Of a stretch of DNA of 64,000 bases, positions 1 through 12,041 are shown piece by piece. A program made the translations under genes and the position numbers. How positions within the stretch are numbered: position 1 is the first letter of the stretch; each line of letters begins with the position of its first letter. Source of the DNA: Clonostachys chloroleuca (taxonomy: Eukaryota; Ascomycota; Sordariomycetes; Hypocreales; Bionectriaceae); contig JBANAY010000004.1 in the NCBI GenBank assembly GCA_037952775.1, positions 3,286,001 to 3,350,000 of the forward strand. The letters are read 5' to 3'. Below the pieces are notes generated by a model. It did not search any database and was not told the DNA's origin. It was given only the letters and a program-made list of their open reading frames with translations.

Positions 1-3000
1 TTTTCGAACGGCCCGATGTTGCATCCCTCAAGAGCGTCCGGCTTTGCCACCAGGCCTTGTCATCAGTCAAAAGTTGCTTCCTGAGGATAATTCTTCTCAA
101 GCTATCTGACCTCGATAGCACCAAAGTGACCGAACAGGAAGCCAAGAAGTTCATTGATAAAATGGCGTATTGGCAAATGTCAATTCTGAACTGCCTGACC
201 ACCGAGGACGATTACCCAAAGCTCTTCTGGTACCAGTTGTACTCTAGGCTTGTTGATGATAAGCGATCAGTCCGAATCGGTGCGACAAATTTCATGCGGG
301 TTATTCTCGTACAGAAGCCTGAGGAGTCTCATGCGCTTATTCGATCTTGTATGCTACCAGACCAGAAAAAGCTCACCGACGACTTTCAAAAACTTACGGA
401 GAGGGACGATGAGACATTTCTTCTCTGGGTTGACAGGAACCGTCTCTCCCTCGATATCCTCTTTCTGACAACCATGGCTAGAACATGGGAGGATTTCGTA
501 GCTGCCGAGAATCAGAAGACTACCGAAACAGCTAAGTCAAGAGTTTCGAAACGGAAAGACAAGCTCAAGCAATGGCACCAGGAGAACCTTACTAACGATA
601 AAATTCTGTTCAATCACGAAGTGGGCAATAGTGCGTGGATGAAGAGCATCTATAGTTCAGAACACTTCAAATATCAACGCTTAGCGCAGGATCAGCAGGA
701 TGATTTGGCCTTTATAATCCCCGCGTGGAAGAAGATGGAGAGAGATCTGCGCCGACCTGGAGCTGTGTTCAGTGACCCAACAGCAACCGTAAGGTGGAAA
801 CTAGACCGGACAGAGGGTCGCAGCAGGATGAGACTTCGACTGTTACCTGATTATTCGAGTAATGAGGTCAAGTATCAACCCAAGGGCCAGGGATCCAACG
901 TACCGCAACTTCACGTCAACACTGCTGTGAATTCGCTTGATGGGTCGGGATCTGATCCATCCTCCCCGAAGAAGAAGTCATCGGCTGGATTACCTGACCA
1001 CGATGCTGCATCTACCTCGGCGGAGCAGGAACAGAACGAATCGGGAATCAACCAGGAAGATGATTTCGAACTCGTGGATGATCCGAATGAGCCAATTGAG
1101 GGAGATGATGGGTTCGAGGACAAGAATCGCAAAGTCATGAGGCGCTTAGAACACGGGGATCAAGTTCAGGCCGCTTATAACATCTCTCGCATTACTGGGC
1201 TCGAAGCCTGCGAGGGCATTCTCATTATCGGAAAGGACGCACTTTATATCATGGACAACGTGTTCCAATGTGCAAATGGCGACATTGTTAATGTTTGGCA
1301 AGCCCCCCGGAAGAGCGAGACCCTTTCACCCAAGTCGTTACTGGTGCTAAGACCATGGAGAAGCGTCAAAACGCTGGCAATCGAGAGCAAGAGTCTAGGC
1401 ATTGGAAATGGCATGATGTTATCAGCATCTCGAAGCGCCGATTCCTTTTCCGTGATGTGGCAATCGAAGTATTCTTCACTGACGGACGAAGTTATTTGCT
1501 GACGCAAATCAACCCTTCGGCCAGAGACGAGTTGTTCCTGAAGATGCTGAACAAGGCACCTCATACAAGTACCGTTAGCGCTCTGCCAAACCCTGAGGAT
1601 GCTTGGAGATTGGAAATGCTCAAAGTGGTGGACGAGCAACCGCAAGGTCTTGGATCTCGACTAGGAACCCTGTTCAATTCCACACCATGGACTCCGATTA
1701 TGAAGAGCTGGCAAAAGGGAGAAGTGTCCAATTTCCACTATCTCATGATGGTTAATACCTTGGCGGGCAGAACATTCAACGACCTCACTCAATATCCGGT
1801 ATTCCCATGGATCATTGCTGATTACACCAGCGATGAGCTTGACCTACAAAATCCGGCAACCTTCCGTGATCTGTCGAAGCCAATGGGAGCACAGTCACAA
1901 GAGCGAGTCCAACAGTTCATGGAGACGTACAGCGCGTTGCAGGGAATCGATCAGGAGCCCTTCCACTATGGGACCCATTACTCCTCGGCCATGATCGTAT
2001 CGTCCTACTTGATTCGCCTCCCGCCGTTTGTCCAGTCTTATCTTATGGTGCAGGGTGGAAATTTCGACCATGCGGACCGGTTATTCCATTCTATTCATGA
2101 GGCCTGGGATTCTGCTTCTCGAAGGAATAAGACTGATGTACGAGAACTCACACCGGAGTTCTTCTGCCTCCCCGAGTTCCTAACGAACATGAACGACTAT
2201 GACTTTGGTCGTCGGCAAAGCAATGGCGTCAAGGTTGACGATGTTATTTTGCCACCCTGGGCAAAGGGCGATCCCAAGATCTTTATTGCCAAGCATCGGG
2301 AAGCCTTGGAGAGTCCTTATGTCAGTGAGAATATTCATCACTGGATTGACCTCATCTTTGGATTCAAGCAGCTGGGCGAGGCAGCGGTTGAAAACCTGAA
2401 TGTGTTCCATCATCTGTCGTACTCGGGAGCGAGCGACCTTGATCGAATTACGGATGCCAACGAACGAGCTATCACTGCTGGTGTCATCCATAATTTTGGG
2501 CAAACTCCTCATCAAGTTTTTACCAAGGCACACCCGGCTCGGGAGACGGTTAGATGCCCCATCCGAAGACTTGACACATCTGTGTTCTCTCTGCGATGCC
2601 TTGCCAACCCACTCTTTGGTACGTCTTTGCCTGGATGTCGAGCTGATATACCCTGATAATGGACTATACATTTACTGATGATGAACAGAGAGCCGCGAAC
2701 GAGTAGCATCATTGATATACTCTCCGAAGCTGGACCGATTGCATTTCGCTTCTCCGTTTCGAATTAATTTCCCACCGTGGGACAAGTTTCTCGAATGGGG
2801 ATATGCCGATAACAGCATTCGCTTCTTCCATCACGACAATCGCAAGGTGAGCTTCTAAAGCTTGGGAAAGATTCAAGTGTACCGGTGCTGATATTGTATA
2901 GTTGGCCGGTCTTTTCGAGAACCTTCATATTGGGCAAATCTCATGTGCAACCTTTGCTGATTCGAAAACACTGATTACTGCCGGAGAGGATTGCGTCATA

Positions 3001-3682
3001 TCCGTCCATGGAATCAAGACTTCACCTGGCAAGCCCGTGGAGCTGGTGCCCAAGTCTAGCCTGTTTGGCCACAGACTCCCGTGACCACGATCGCAGCAAG
3101 TAAAGAATTTAGTACATTCGTGACGGTCTCGACTGATGGTCAGGCACTGCTTTGGGATTTGAACCAGCTTGCGTTCATTCGGAAGCTACCCCTGGTTCGG
3201 CCGGTCGAGGATGCCAAAATCAATAATGTCACGGGAGATATTCTCTTGTGCTCTGGCCCGAACGTGCTGCTCTATACGCTCAACGGGACCCTAATACTTG
3301 ATATGAAGGTTTGCTTAGATCAAGATGACTATGTTCACAGCTGTGCCTTTTACGAAGGTGCGGCGAATGAGTGGCTCGAGGATCAGCTCATTTTCACTGG
3401 CCATCGAAAGGGGCGAGTCAGCATCTGGCGTAAGAGCATCATGGGTGGGAAATGGGCCTTGGAGCTACTGAGGAGACTTGAGCACATTGACCGAAACAGC
3501 GAGAAGGGGGAGAACGTGGAAGCTGGCATCACCTGTATCAGCCCCATGCCGACATGTGTCTACACAGGTGATGAGGATGGACGAGTGGTAAGTTACCCCC
3601 TTTCTTCTGTGTCCTTTTTTTGACTTATAGGGGTTAACAATCATCCTAGTATGAGTGGAATTTTGGTGGTAAAGAAAGATAG
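1..3682 (+). CDS. BEACH-WD40 protein (BPH1/Beige family), 5'-truncated, two frameshifts
   Basis: 3' part of a very large BEACH protein, a family of scaffolds in membrane trafficking and vacuole or cell-wall homeostasis (yeast Bph1, human LYST/neurobeachin). The frame is open from base 3, so the gene starts upstream of the window. Exons: <1-2618, 2689-2846, 2902-3587, 3650-3682; the introns have GTACGT, GTGAGC and GTAAGT donors. About 1164 residues are visible: an acidic Ser-rich linker, a PH-BEACH domain around residues 380-480, the BEACH domain around 565-850 (for example FPWIIADY and GAAV-like motifs near its end), and WD40 repeats to the stop. Two net -1 shifts interrupt it: at the C6 run 1303-1308 inside the PH domain and at CCC 3078-3080 inside the WD40 part. 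With one base added at each, all exon lengths sum to whole codons, so I read these as sequence errors rather than a pseudogene. Confidence 0.9.
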
Positions 3683-4172
3683 AGTCTGAGCTTACCGAGA
3701 AAACTCACCATTCGGGGCAGCAACCGGCGGACATCTGCCAAGATAATGTAAGAAATATTCAATGCGGCTTTCCAACCTCAAGCGTTGCACAATGAGCAAT
3801 GGTTGGATATGGGATGAAGCATGGGGGCGTGGCGTCTGGGGGGAAAGATCATATATAGACCAGCATGTGTAGCTTTGATTGAATTTCATGCATTGGACAG
3901 AGGTATCATTGTTTGGATCACCCAGGTACCGTGAACCGAATAGAAACCGGTTGAGGAACGTATGAATTGTAAGTTTGTTTTTGTATTTGATCACAATAAT
4001 TCTGGGTCTTGTGCCCTCAGTTCCCTATGTCAGAGGCTCTGAAACGCCCTAGATGTACAAAATCTCCTAGTTGATGGCACGCTCTCCTCAACGGCCGTCC
4101 AAATTCCCGGTCTCTTAAGCCTCTCGCCTTTCCCGATCTATTCCATTCCTTTCATTTTTCGTTCCGGCTGGC
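3683..4172. other. Convergent 3' intergenic region
   Basis: 490 bp between the converging BEACH gene and NUO9.5 gene. I see no coding signal or repeat in it; it should hold both 3' untranslated regions. Confidence 0.6.
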
Positions 4173-4508
4173 TTAGTCGTCGTAGCCGCTCAATTGCTTC
4201 CTCGGACCGGAGGGAACTATAGAGTAAGCTTGTCAGTCGCACGTTCTCCTTATGGCATTCCTTCGTCGGCAAAGGCGTCTTCCTCTCGCCGAGGCTGGTA
4301 TGGGGATCGAAGGGGATGTATTACCTGGGTAGGTGGTCGGCACGGGCTTGGGGTCAATGTCGCCGAGGTAGTATCGAATGGGAGGGACGATGGGCATCAG
4401 GGCAGGGCCGGTGGCGCCGATGACGACGGACCAGAAGAGGGCAGGGCGCTCGCGGGCTGCCCACCGGCAGTACTTGAGGGGTGTGGACCAGAAGATGGGC
4501 GTGGACAT
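4173..4508 (-). CDS. nuo9.5: NADH:ubiquinone oxidoreductase 9.5 kDa subunit (NUO9.5)
   Basis: Small accessory subunit of respiratory complex I in the mitochondrial inner membrane. Two exons, 4325-4508 and 4173-4216, split by an intron with a GTAATA donor and CTATAG end; 75 residues, the usual family size. The protein opens MSTPIFWSTPLKYCRWAARE, followed by one hydrophobic membrane segment (residues about 22-45), then RYYLGD and a proline-rich end with TYPVPSGPRKQLSGYDD, which matches the Neurospora 9.5 kDa subunit pattern. The second exon is only 44 bp and would be missed by a single-frame reading. It is transcribed divergently from WBP1. No oddities seen. Confidence 0.92.
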
Positions 4509-4525
4509 GGTGAGCGGCTTCTCTT

Positions 4526-4603
4526 CTGTCGTTCCGGAGGTTAGCAACTGAGACCGTGGGCGTGCGTATAGAGAGCGTGGGATTGAGGGAGGAAGGCGCA
4601 CAC
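4526..4603 (-). other. Putative 5'UTR intron of NUO9.5
   Basis: On the minus strand a GTGTGC donor, a textbook GCTAAC branch site and a GACAG acceptor frame 78 bp that end 17 bp before the ATG. Seen in sequence only; transcript data would settle it. Confidence 0.45.
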
Positions 4604-5257
4604 TCAATTGGATCGTGGACGGAGGGTGGGAGGCGAGGGGGATGTCCTCTTTTCGCTGGTGACGGGCTGAGGGAGCTCCGGCTGGTGATTATTGCGTTGA
4701 GGTCAATTGGGAGGATGAGAAATCCGGAAGAATGACTGGTCCGGCTGGTCTGAGGACCCATAATTTTGGGGAGCGAGTTGTGGCTGCCGTCAAAGGACTC
4801 ACTTTTTATCGATAACGGGTTTGGGGGTCGGAGCTGGTGAAGTAGTGGCACCAGAAGTACCCGTAGTTATCTGTGTTAGGATGTAGTGAAGCAGTTTTCG
4901 GGTTAAAAATCACGAAAGTAGCAGAAGGTGAGATCCTTAATCATGCGTTCTTCAATTAAAAAATTCCAATTTATTAATGAACTGATGCTCTCTGGCTCTG
5001 CTGTAGCAATTTGGCCGTGCTACAGAGAACCAGCGCTCAGAGGCGATGACATAAGACAGCAGTACGTAAAGTGGTACGCACTCTCGAGGCACTTCGAGCT
5101 GCAACGGTGGTTTGGAGGTTGATTCTGACCCCACATAATATTTCCCCACGCACCAATGAGAGACATCCACGGAACCCGTTCCAAGGCTCCCCAAGCTGTT
5201 GGAAGCTATTGAGCATCTCTCCATTGATCAACCACAAGAGCGAGCAATTCGGTCACG
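4604..5257. other. Divergent promoter region NUO9.5 / WBP1
   Basis: About 650 bp between two divergent housekeeping genes. Apart from likely 5' untranslated sequence I recognise no gene, clear TATA box or repeat here. Confidence 0.5.
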
Positions 5258-6849
5258 ATGCGGTCGTTCCTGGGCGTTGTTACCTTCTTATTCACTGCGG
5301 TCGCCTCCGCAGTCAGCACCAAAGGCAATCGCTTGTTGGTACTGCTCGACGATGTTGCCCAGAAAGATGGCTACGCCAAGTTTCTGGGCGACTTGACAGG
5401 TAAGCTTGATGCTCGTGCTGGCGATGCGATTCTCTGGCATTTGACTGATTAATCGCAGCGCGTGGGTACCAAATCGTCTACGACACTCCCCGAAGCGAGC
5501 AACTGTCACTCTTTGAATTAGGAGAGAGGCAGTATGACCATCTGCTATTCCTCCCGACAAAAGTGAAGGGTAAATGATTCTGGCCTACCTTGAAAGGCCC
5601 CTTTGAGGGCCGCGACAGCAGTGCTAACCACACCTTGACATCCAGGCCTTGGCCCCAAGCTCACACCCAACATCCTGATCGATTTCGTAAACGCGGAAGG
5701 AAACATTCTCGTTGCCCAATCGTCAACCCACTCCGCATCCACCTCAATTGGAAACTTCCTTGCAGAGCTCGACATCACCCTCCCCGCTGGGCGGACTGGT
5801 CTTGTTGTCGACCACTTCAACTACGATACCATCACCGCCTCCGAGAAGCACGACGTTCTCGTATTGGATGCGCCCGAGCCTGTGCGCGACGGCATCAAGT
5901 CTTTCTTCTCACCCTCTGCCGATGCCGTCCTGGCCCTGCCAAACACTGTCGGACACACTCTCGGTGCTGGTCATCTTTTGACTCCCGTTCTTCGCGCGCC
6001 TTCGACCGCCTACAGCTACAACCCTAAGGAGCAGTTTGATGCTGTCGACGCCGATGACCTCTTTGCTGCCGGAAAGCAGCTGAGCCTTGTTTCCGTCTTC
6101 CAGGCCCGTAACTCGGCCCGCGTGACAGTTCTTGGCTCGGCTGACATGATCCAAGACAGCTGGATTGAAGCCAAGGTTTCTCGTCCCAAGGGCGGCAAGG
6201 TTACTGTTGCCAACAGAGAGTTTGCCAAGGCTCTTACCGGATGGACTTTCCAGGAGCTTGGTGTCCTTCGAGTCAACGAGGTGGAGCACCACCTGACTGG
6301 AGATAACGAGACCAACCCTGGCATTTACCGTGTCAAGACCGATGTGGTAAGTTGACAAGCAAGACGACTGAATTAGATCTTTTTTTTTTGAGGGGATGTT
6401 GAAGCTTACTTAACTGCCTCCAGACATACGGTATCTCGATCTCCGAGTACGCTTGGGATTCATGGAAGCCCTACAACCTCCCCGAGAACGATGCTCTCCA
6501 GCTCGAATTCAGCATGCTCTCCCCATTCCACCGCCTCGATCTCTCTCCCGTCTCCGTTACCAAGGATGCCACCGTCTTTGGTACCTCTTTCATCCTCCCC
6601 GACCAGCATGGTATTTTCAACTTCCGCGTAAACTACAAGCGCCCATTCCTGTCTGTCGTTGACGAGAAGCACACCGTCAGCGTCAGGCACATTGCCCACG
6701 ATGAGTGGCCTCGCAGCTTCGTCATCTCTGGAGCTTGGCCCTGGATCAGCGGAATCGGCGCCACCGTCACTGGCTTCGTCGCTTTCTGCGCCGTTTGGGT
6801 TTACAGCAAGCCCACCCCCAAGGCTGGAAAGGCAAAGAAGACTCAATAG
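5258..6849 (+). CDS. WBP1: Oligosaccharyltransferase 48 kDa subunit (WBP1/OST48)
   Basis: Essential subunit of the ER oligosaccharyltransferase, which moves the Glc3Man9GlcNAc2 glycan from dolichol to Asn of nascent secretory proteins. Four exons, 5258-5399, 5459-5569, 5646-6346 and 6424-6849, give 459 residues, the normal length. It has a cleavable signal peptide (about 18 residues, ending ASA), a lumenal body with family motifs such as LLVLLDD near the start and DHFNYD and LVLDAPEP in the middle, one C-terminal membrane helix (ISGIGATVTGFVAFCAVWVY) and a short cytosolic tail ending KAKKTQ. The last four residues KKTQ fit the KKXX ER-retrieval signal. The ATG was chosen because it starts the signal peptide. 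Confidence 0.95.
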
Positions 6850-8445
6850 GATTCGGATCTTCGAAGGAAGAGGAAAAAATATCGTACCGGAAATGGACGA
6901 TTCCGGGTATGAAGCCTGGAAGGACAAGTCAGGGAATAGATTTGGGGGTTCAGGAGAGCAACCTCATGATCGCTCTTCTGGGCGGCGATACATGTAACTT
7001 AGAGCAGGCATTTTACTGATGATCTGTAATTTTATGTTGTTAAATTTATTCCTGCCGCTTTTGTGACAAGATCTCGAAATGTATCATATGTGAGGATCAG
7101 TTTGGGATAATTTATGAAGCCGGATCGATTTTCGCATCTTCTCATTGTGTTTCTCCAAATCGTTAAATGATCTAATTCTGGATTTGATATTCCTCCAAAT
7201 ACCACCATTCAGAAACTGCCCACCATAGTGCCCTCAGATTAGCTCTCTTGTGTTCTCACTGACAACTCGCGCGGACTTGTGCTAGGGCCGAAGAGGACTT
7301 CCTCGACCCTGTTGCGCTGTTGTCTGCAAATTTGGCTTTTTGGACACATTGATCATCACCAGGCTGGTGCTTCGGCAGTCTCCCTCCTTGGTCTCCATGG
7401 TCCCAACGCTGCTACCACCATTGGTTACCATCTCCATCAGTCCACTCCAAACCCAAGCCTGCTCCGATTGAAAACTATTTTGAATCAGTTCTTCATGAGC
7501 TACATCTCTGCCCTTGATAGAGTCGAGAGACGTAGTTGCTTCAAACATGCATGTTGTCTGTCACTGCGGCTGCGAAAGGGTCAGTGAGAACCGAGGAACG
7601 GCGTCCGCCTCGCGGTAGGAGAAGAGAAGAGTCATGGCAAGGAGGAGCCATGCCAGAAGGAGTGTATTTGCTCAGATTTCTGTTCTTCGTATGAAGTGGC
7701 TCATTCTACCTTTCCATGATCCGGTTCTGCAAGAGCAGACCCTGGGTGGAGAGAAGTTACCAAGCTCTGATGTGATCATCTATCATCATTGCAAATCAAG
7801 GTAATAGAGAAGCTGGAAGTTAGTGAACTGTGATCTGTACTGATCTGAGGTAAGTTAGCAATCAACGTCGTTTTTAGGATAGCAGATGGTTGGAGCGGAT
7901 GAAGCAGCGGCGACATGGGGAAGTGCGCCATAGGCCAAGAGTGAACATCTCTTGAGGACTTCCTCAGAGATTTGATCGAGACCTGTAGTGTAAACCAAGT
8001 GACACGCGAACGAATGGGTTCCTCCAGGATGATGAATGGGGCAACGGTCAAGTTCTTGACGCGATGGAAAATGACAGGGCGCGTGGGTGTTAAGGCAAAG
8101 GATCCGAAGGACGATCAGTTCTCAGAATGATGAGAGAGGAAGAAAAAAGGTCCGAACACCCCAGTGTCAGAAGACAGACAAGTACGTAGGCGCCTCAGGT
8201 ACGTGGCTCGTTAATTAGCATGACAAGGAAGGTGTGAACAACGCGTTGAGTTAGAACAAAGGAAAGAGCTGCCTGAGGTGATGTGGGTCCGGTGATAGTT
8301 GTGGCGGAAATGTGTGGCGCACTTTGGGCAGGCACGCGAGGCTGAAATATTAGGAACAAATAATCTACCAAGCAACTGGTTCAACTTCGCACCTGTCCTC
8401 ATATATCGCCTTTCCATACAAGCTCTTCGCTCCCAGATCGGCAAA
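6850..8445. other. Intergenic region upstream of ISY1
   Basis: 1.6 kb with no open reading frame I can support. It includes the WBP1 3'UTR and the ISY1 promoter. A 13-bp palindrome with arms CACCAG/CTGGTG around a G lies at 7357-7369; its meaning is unclear. Confidence 0.5.
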
Positions 8446-9240
8446 ATGGTACGTATTCGATATCCGTAATTTTAGAAGTGTGCGCTGACTTATTTTCTAC
8501 AGGCTCGAAATTCAGAAAAGGCGCAGTCCATGCTGTTTCGCTTCCGCGAAGCACAAGCAGCGGACTTGGGAATTGTCGACGCCGGCCGGTCGCGCCGCCC
8601 GAAGCTCATCACCGAAGTTGATACCGTACCGGCATGCGAGAAATGGAGAGGCCAGGTGATCAAGGAGATCTCGCGCAAGTCGTCGCGGATCCAAGAGTCC
8701 GCCCTCAGCGATTACCAGATCCGCGACCTTAACGATGAGCTCAACAAGCTGATGCGCGAAAAACACATGTGGGAAGTACAAATACGAAACTTGGGAGGGC
8801 CCAATTACATGCGCGGCCGAGCCAAAATGTACGACGAGCAAGGCCGAGAGATACCTGGTGGTGGGAAAGGATACAAATACTTCGGACGGGCGAAAGAGCT
8901 CCCTGGTGTGAAAGAATTATTCGAGGCTGCGCAGTCCAAGGGACAGGATGAAAAACCCCTGGAGGACAGGAAGGAACTGCGAAAGGTTGTGGATGCGGCC
9001 TATTACGGGTACGCCCCCAATGAGGAGGATGAGGCATTGCTCGAGTACGAGGCCGAGAAAGAGAAGCTGGCTGTAAAGAACCTCCTCAAAACTGGGGCCC
9101 AGGATGCTCCTGAAGGATGGGTGCCGTTACCAGGCAATGCGGGAGATGGTCGAGCCTGGGAACTACCGACGCTCGAGGAGGTGCAACAAGAACTGATTGA
9201 GCGGCGAAGACAAAAGCTACTTGACCAGCTCGGGTCTTGA
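8446..9240 (+). CDS. ISY1: Pre-mRNA splicing factor ISY1
   Basis: Component of the Prp19-associated (NTC) spliceosome, important for the first catalytic step and for fidelity of splicing. Exon 1 (8446-8448) is only the ATG; the intron (GTACGT donor, CTGAC branch, CTACAG acceptor) is followed by exon 2, 8503-9240. The 246-residue product begins MARNSEKAQSMLFRFREAQA, the ISY1 family hallmark, and continues with the conserved WRGQVIKEISRKSSRIQ and LREKHMWE-like helical region (DLNDELNKLMREKHMWE), then GRAKMYDEQGREIPGGGKGY and the GRAKELPGVKELFE motif. Length fits filamentous fungi. A prediction that ignores the one-codon exon would begin at an internal Met and lose the first conserved residues. 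Confidence 0.94.
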
Positions 9241-12041
9241 AAGTATGCTCTACAAAAGCCATCTACCAAAATTCCTGGCACGTTGATTCGGATCGCCGCT
9301 ACGAGTTACAGCCCATGCTGAGAATGTCGTTCTGGGATATCGGTGAGTCTGATGGACTGCGGGCCCTTTGCACTCCGTGAGATACGCATGGGTATTAGCT
9401 TGTGTCAAGCATCCCACGACACATGGAGTGTGTTCGTTTCACGACGCGGATCTTCTACATGGTTGTGGCTTAGCTGTGAATCACGGGCATGCACACCCCG
9501 GGCGATACGGTGTCAGTAATCGGTGAGCTGAAGGAATATTTGACGACGCGCAGCATGCATCGAATGGGTGTTTGGGAGTCTTCTATTGTTTCTAAATGTT
9601 TTATATGCCCCTAATTTCCTCTGTCGGAGGCCAAGGATGGAATTGAGTACGGCGTTAGGACGATAATCTATTTTGCTTTTGCTACGGCACCCGGTAGTTG
9701 GGCAGTTGTCTCCTTGGGAATTAGTAGCCAATGATGGATAGTCAAAGAGACACCTGAGTCCTTGGCATTTGTCAACATTGAAGTGAATCGTGATTTACAC
9801 CAAACTGGTTAATCGATCGTGGTGGAGGAGCGAATAGCTTGTTCAAATCTTACGATCTATGTGAGATGAGCATTGAAACATATTCGGAGCCAAGGAAATA
9901 CCGAACTACCTACCCTTGGGGTACCTAGATTAAATTCAGGTTGCTCAGGTCAGAGAAATATCTTTTGCTGCGCCTTGATTCATATAGACCCACCACATGT
10001 ATAAGTCTATACCTACGGAGTGCAATAAGTAGTATGATAAAGAGCAAAGCTGGGAATATGGATAACGGCAAAAATCCGGCTTCTGTGACCTGTGAGTGTC
10101 CCAGATATCTTGGCTCCTGAATGGTTTGCAATATACTCAGGTGTGGCTGAGAATACGATAGAGGCAACACGTTTGAAGCAACTGTGTTTGATTCAGTCAT
10201 ATGCAACCTTGGCGATGACGGCAATGGCGGGTGGAATGTGGGAAACAGGTGTGGATAGCTGTATGTAAGGAATCAGCCGCTTTGACATAATATGAGTAAG
10301 GCGCACAAATACATAGGGAGGCAGTCGGGATGCTGGACCCGGCAGTCTTCCGGGTGTTTAATAATAGGAATAACATAAAATAATGGATCCATGGCGAAAG
10401 GTTAGCACGACGCTGGCGCATTTTCAATCCGTGACACACCAGCTGGTGCTGAGAAGGAAGGAATACGAACTAGAAAGGCTGAGAGCGCCTCGAGCCTGAA
10501 ACCGCGGAGGTAGTGAACTATCAAGCTGGAACTGCTGGAATACAACTATGCTATGTGTGTATGTAAGCGTCTGCGGAATCGATGCATACAGGGAACATTG
10601 TCTGTGCCTGCAGCCGGGAGGACCCCCTTTTCCCCTGATCCCCCAGAGGGTGCGCCACAGCAATCTAGCCCCGAACCGTACGTTGCTTTGTGTGACTCGA
10701 GGACGAATAACTGGGTTGTCTAATTAACCCATCTCGAAGTGGTGTGTTGCCTCATCCAGTCGGAAGACCCGACCTCGATATTCATGCAAGCTATTGTGCC
10801 TCTGCCAGCCAATGCAATTGAGGCAGCTGGTTCTCGAGTCTGACTGTCGCAAAGACTCATGGGGCCGACTGTGACCCAGCGTCCTAGGGCTGTTCTGCCA
10901 CTGGCTGGTTTGAGCGCGTGCATGCAGGTACCGTGCCGCGAAGCCTGTGCTCTAGTCAGGTACCGTGCAGGATCGTCATCAAACACGACCCCCCCCAGCG
11001 CCAAGTTAGTCGGATTTAGGTTCGATGGCACCTCACTCCAGATCCTCCATGTTGCTCTATATGCCAATAGCCCGTGGGCTATAGCAGACGGATGATGGAC
11101 GGCTGCATGGCTCCAGAAGCAGAAAGACCAGCAGTCCAAAATGGCACCTTCCTCCTGAACATCGTTCGTTTCACAGCACGAGCAGCTTCGGTGCCTCATT
11201 GTGATTGGCCATGTGCCATTTCAATGAATTGGCACCCGACTCCTTGATCCTTGCTTGCATTTTTTTGGACGCCCAAATGGCCGGGGTCCCTGGTGGCTTT
11301 CCTTCCTTTCATCCTCCACTTGCTGTGGGCTGGCTCCCGCACTGACTGGTGCATTCGAGAGCACCCAGCCAAACCCTCCTCTAGACTCCATCGAGTTAGG
11401 TGGTTCAGCTACTGTGGAATCGAACATTAGGGGATGTTCGCCTTCTTCTGCTCCTCCTTTTCTAGGCAGGCGCGAACCAACGGCGCACCTATTTGGGTTT
11501 CTCTGAAAGACCTCCGCTCTCCTTCTTTTTGCTCTGGTCTGGCGACGGCGATGTTTGCTTGCGCCTTGCCTCTCACGTTCCTTACTGGGTCTTGTTGATT
11601 CTCGACTCCTTTGCGCTCCTTTCTCCTGGCTGGAAACGATCAACTCCTTGACTGAATTGCCGTCCCGTAGTCCGGCGCCCCACCAAACACCAAACACCAC
11701 CCACCACCACCGCCACCCCGGATGGGATGGGATTTGCTGCTGTGAACCCTGATCGCCCCCTGACTCTGAAAACGGTGTTTTCGACCTACAAGTGCACTGC
11801 GCACCACAGACCCTGATCGCGACGAAACACACGAACTGTAACCCCGGTATATTACTCGGCCTTGTTCGGCTCAGCTCACATCTCATAAGCATTCCGTCTT
11901 AGTCCTTCTTGCTTGCCAAAGTATTCCGGTCAACTACCTGGCTCAGCCCTTGCTATTCAATTTCTTCATTACGGCGCGCGCTGGCTCTCTGCGAAGTAAT
12001 TATTTAATGTATTTGCTAAATTTTTGATTCCTCTTCTCATC
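9241..12041. other. Long intergenic region, likely long 5' leader at its end
   Basis: 2.8 kb without a supportable gene. Bases about 11270-11980 are pyrimidine- and CCA-rich on the plus strand, as in fungal promoters and long leaders, and probably belong to the gene at 12042. A 12-bp direct repeat CAGGTACCGTGC occurs at 10925-10936 and 10957-10968. Open frames on the minus strand at 10720-11199 and 11221-11892 have low-complexity, family-less translations and look like chance. Confidence 0.5.

Noticed and set aside
1295..1320. Explaining the BEACH break as an intron
   Set aside because: No GT...AG pair removes the shift without deleting conserved PH-BEACH residues; a one-base run error is simpler.
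11221..11892. Open frame of 223 codons on the minus strand
   Set aside because: Opposite a pyrimidine-rich leader; low-complexity translation and no Kozak-like or splice support.
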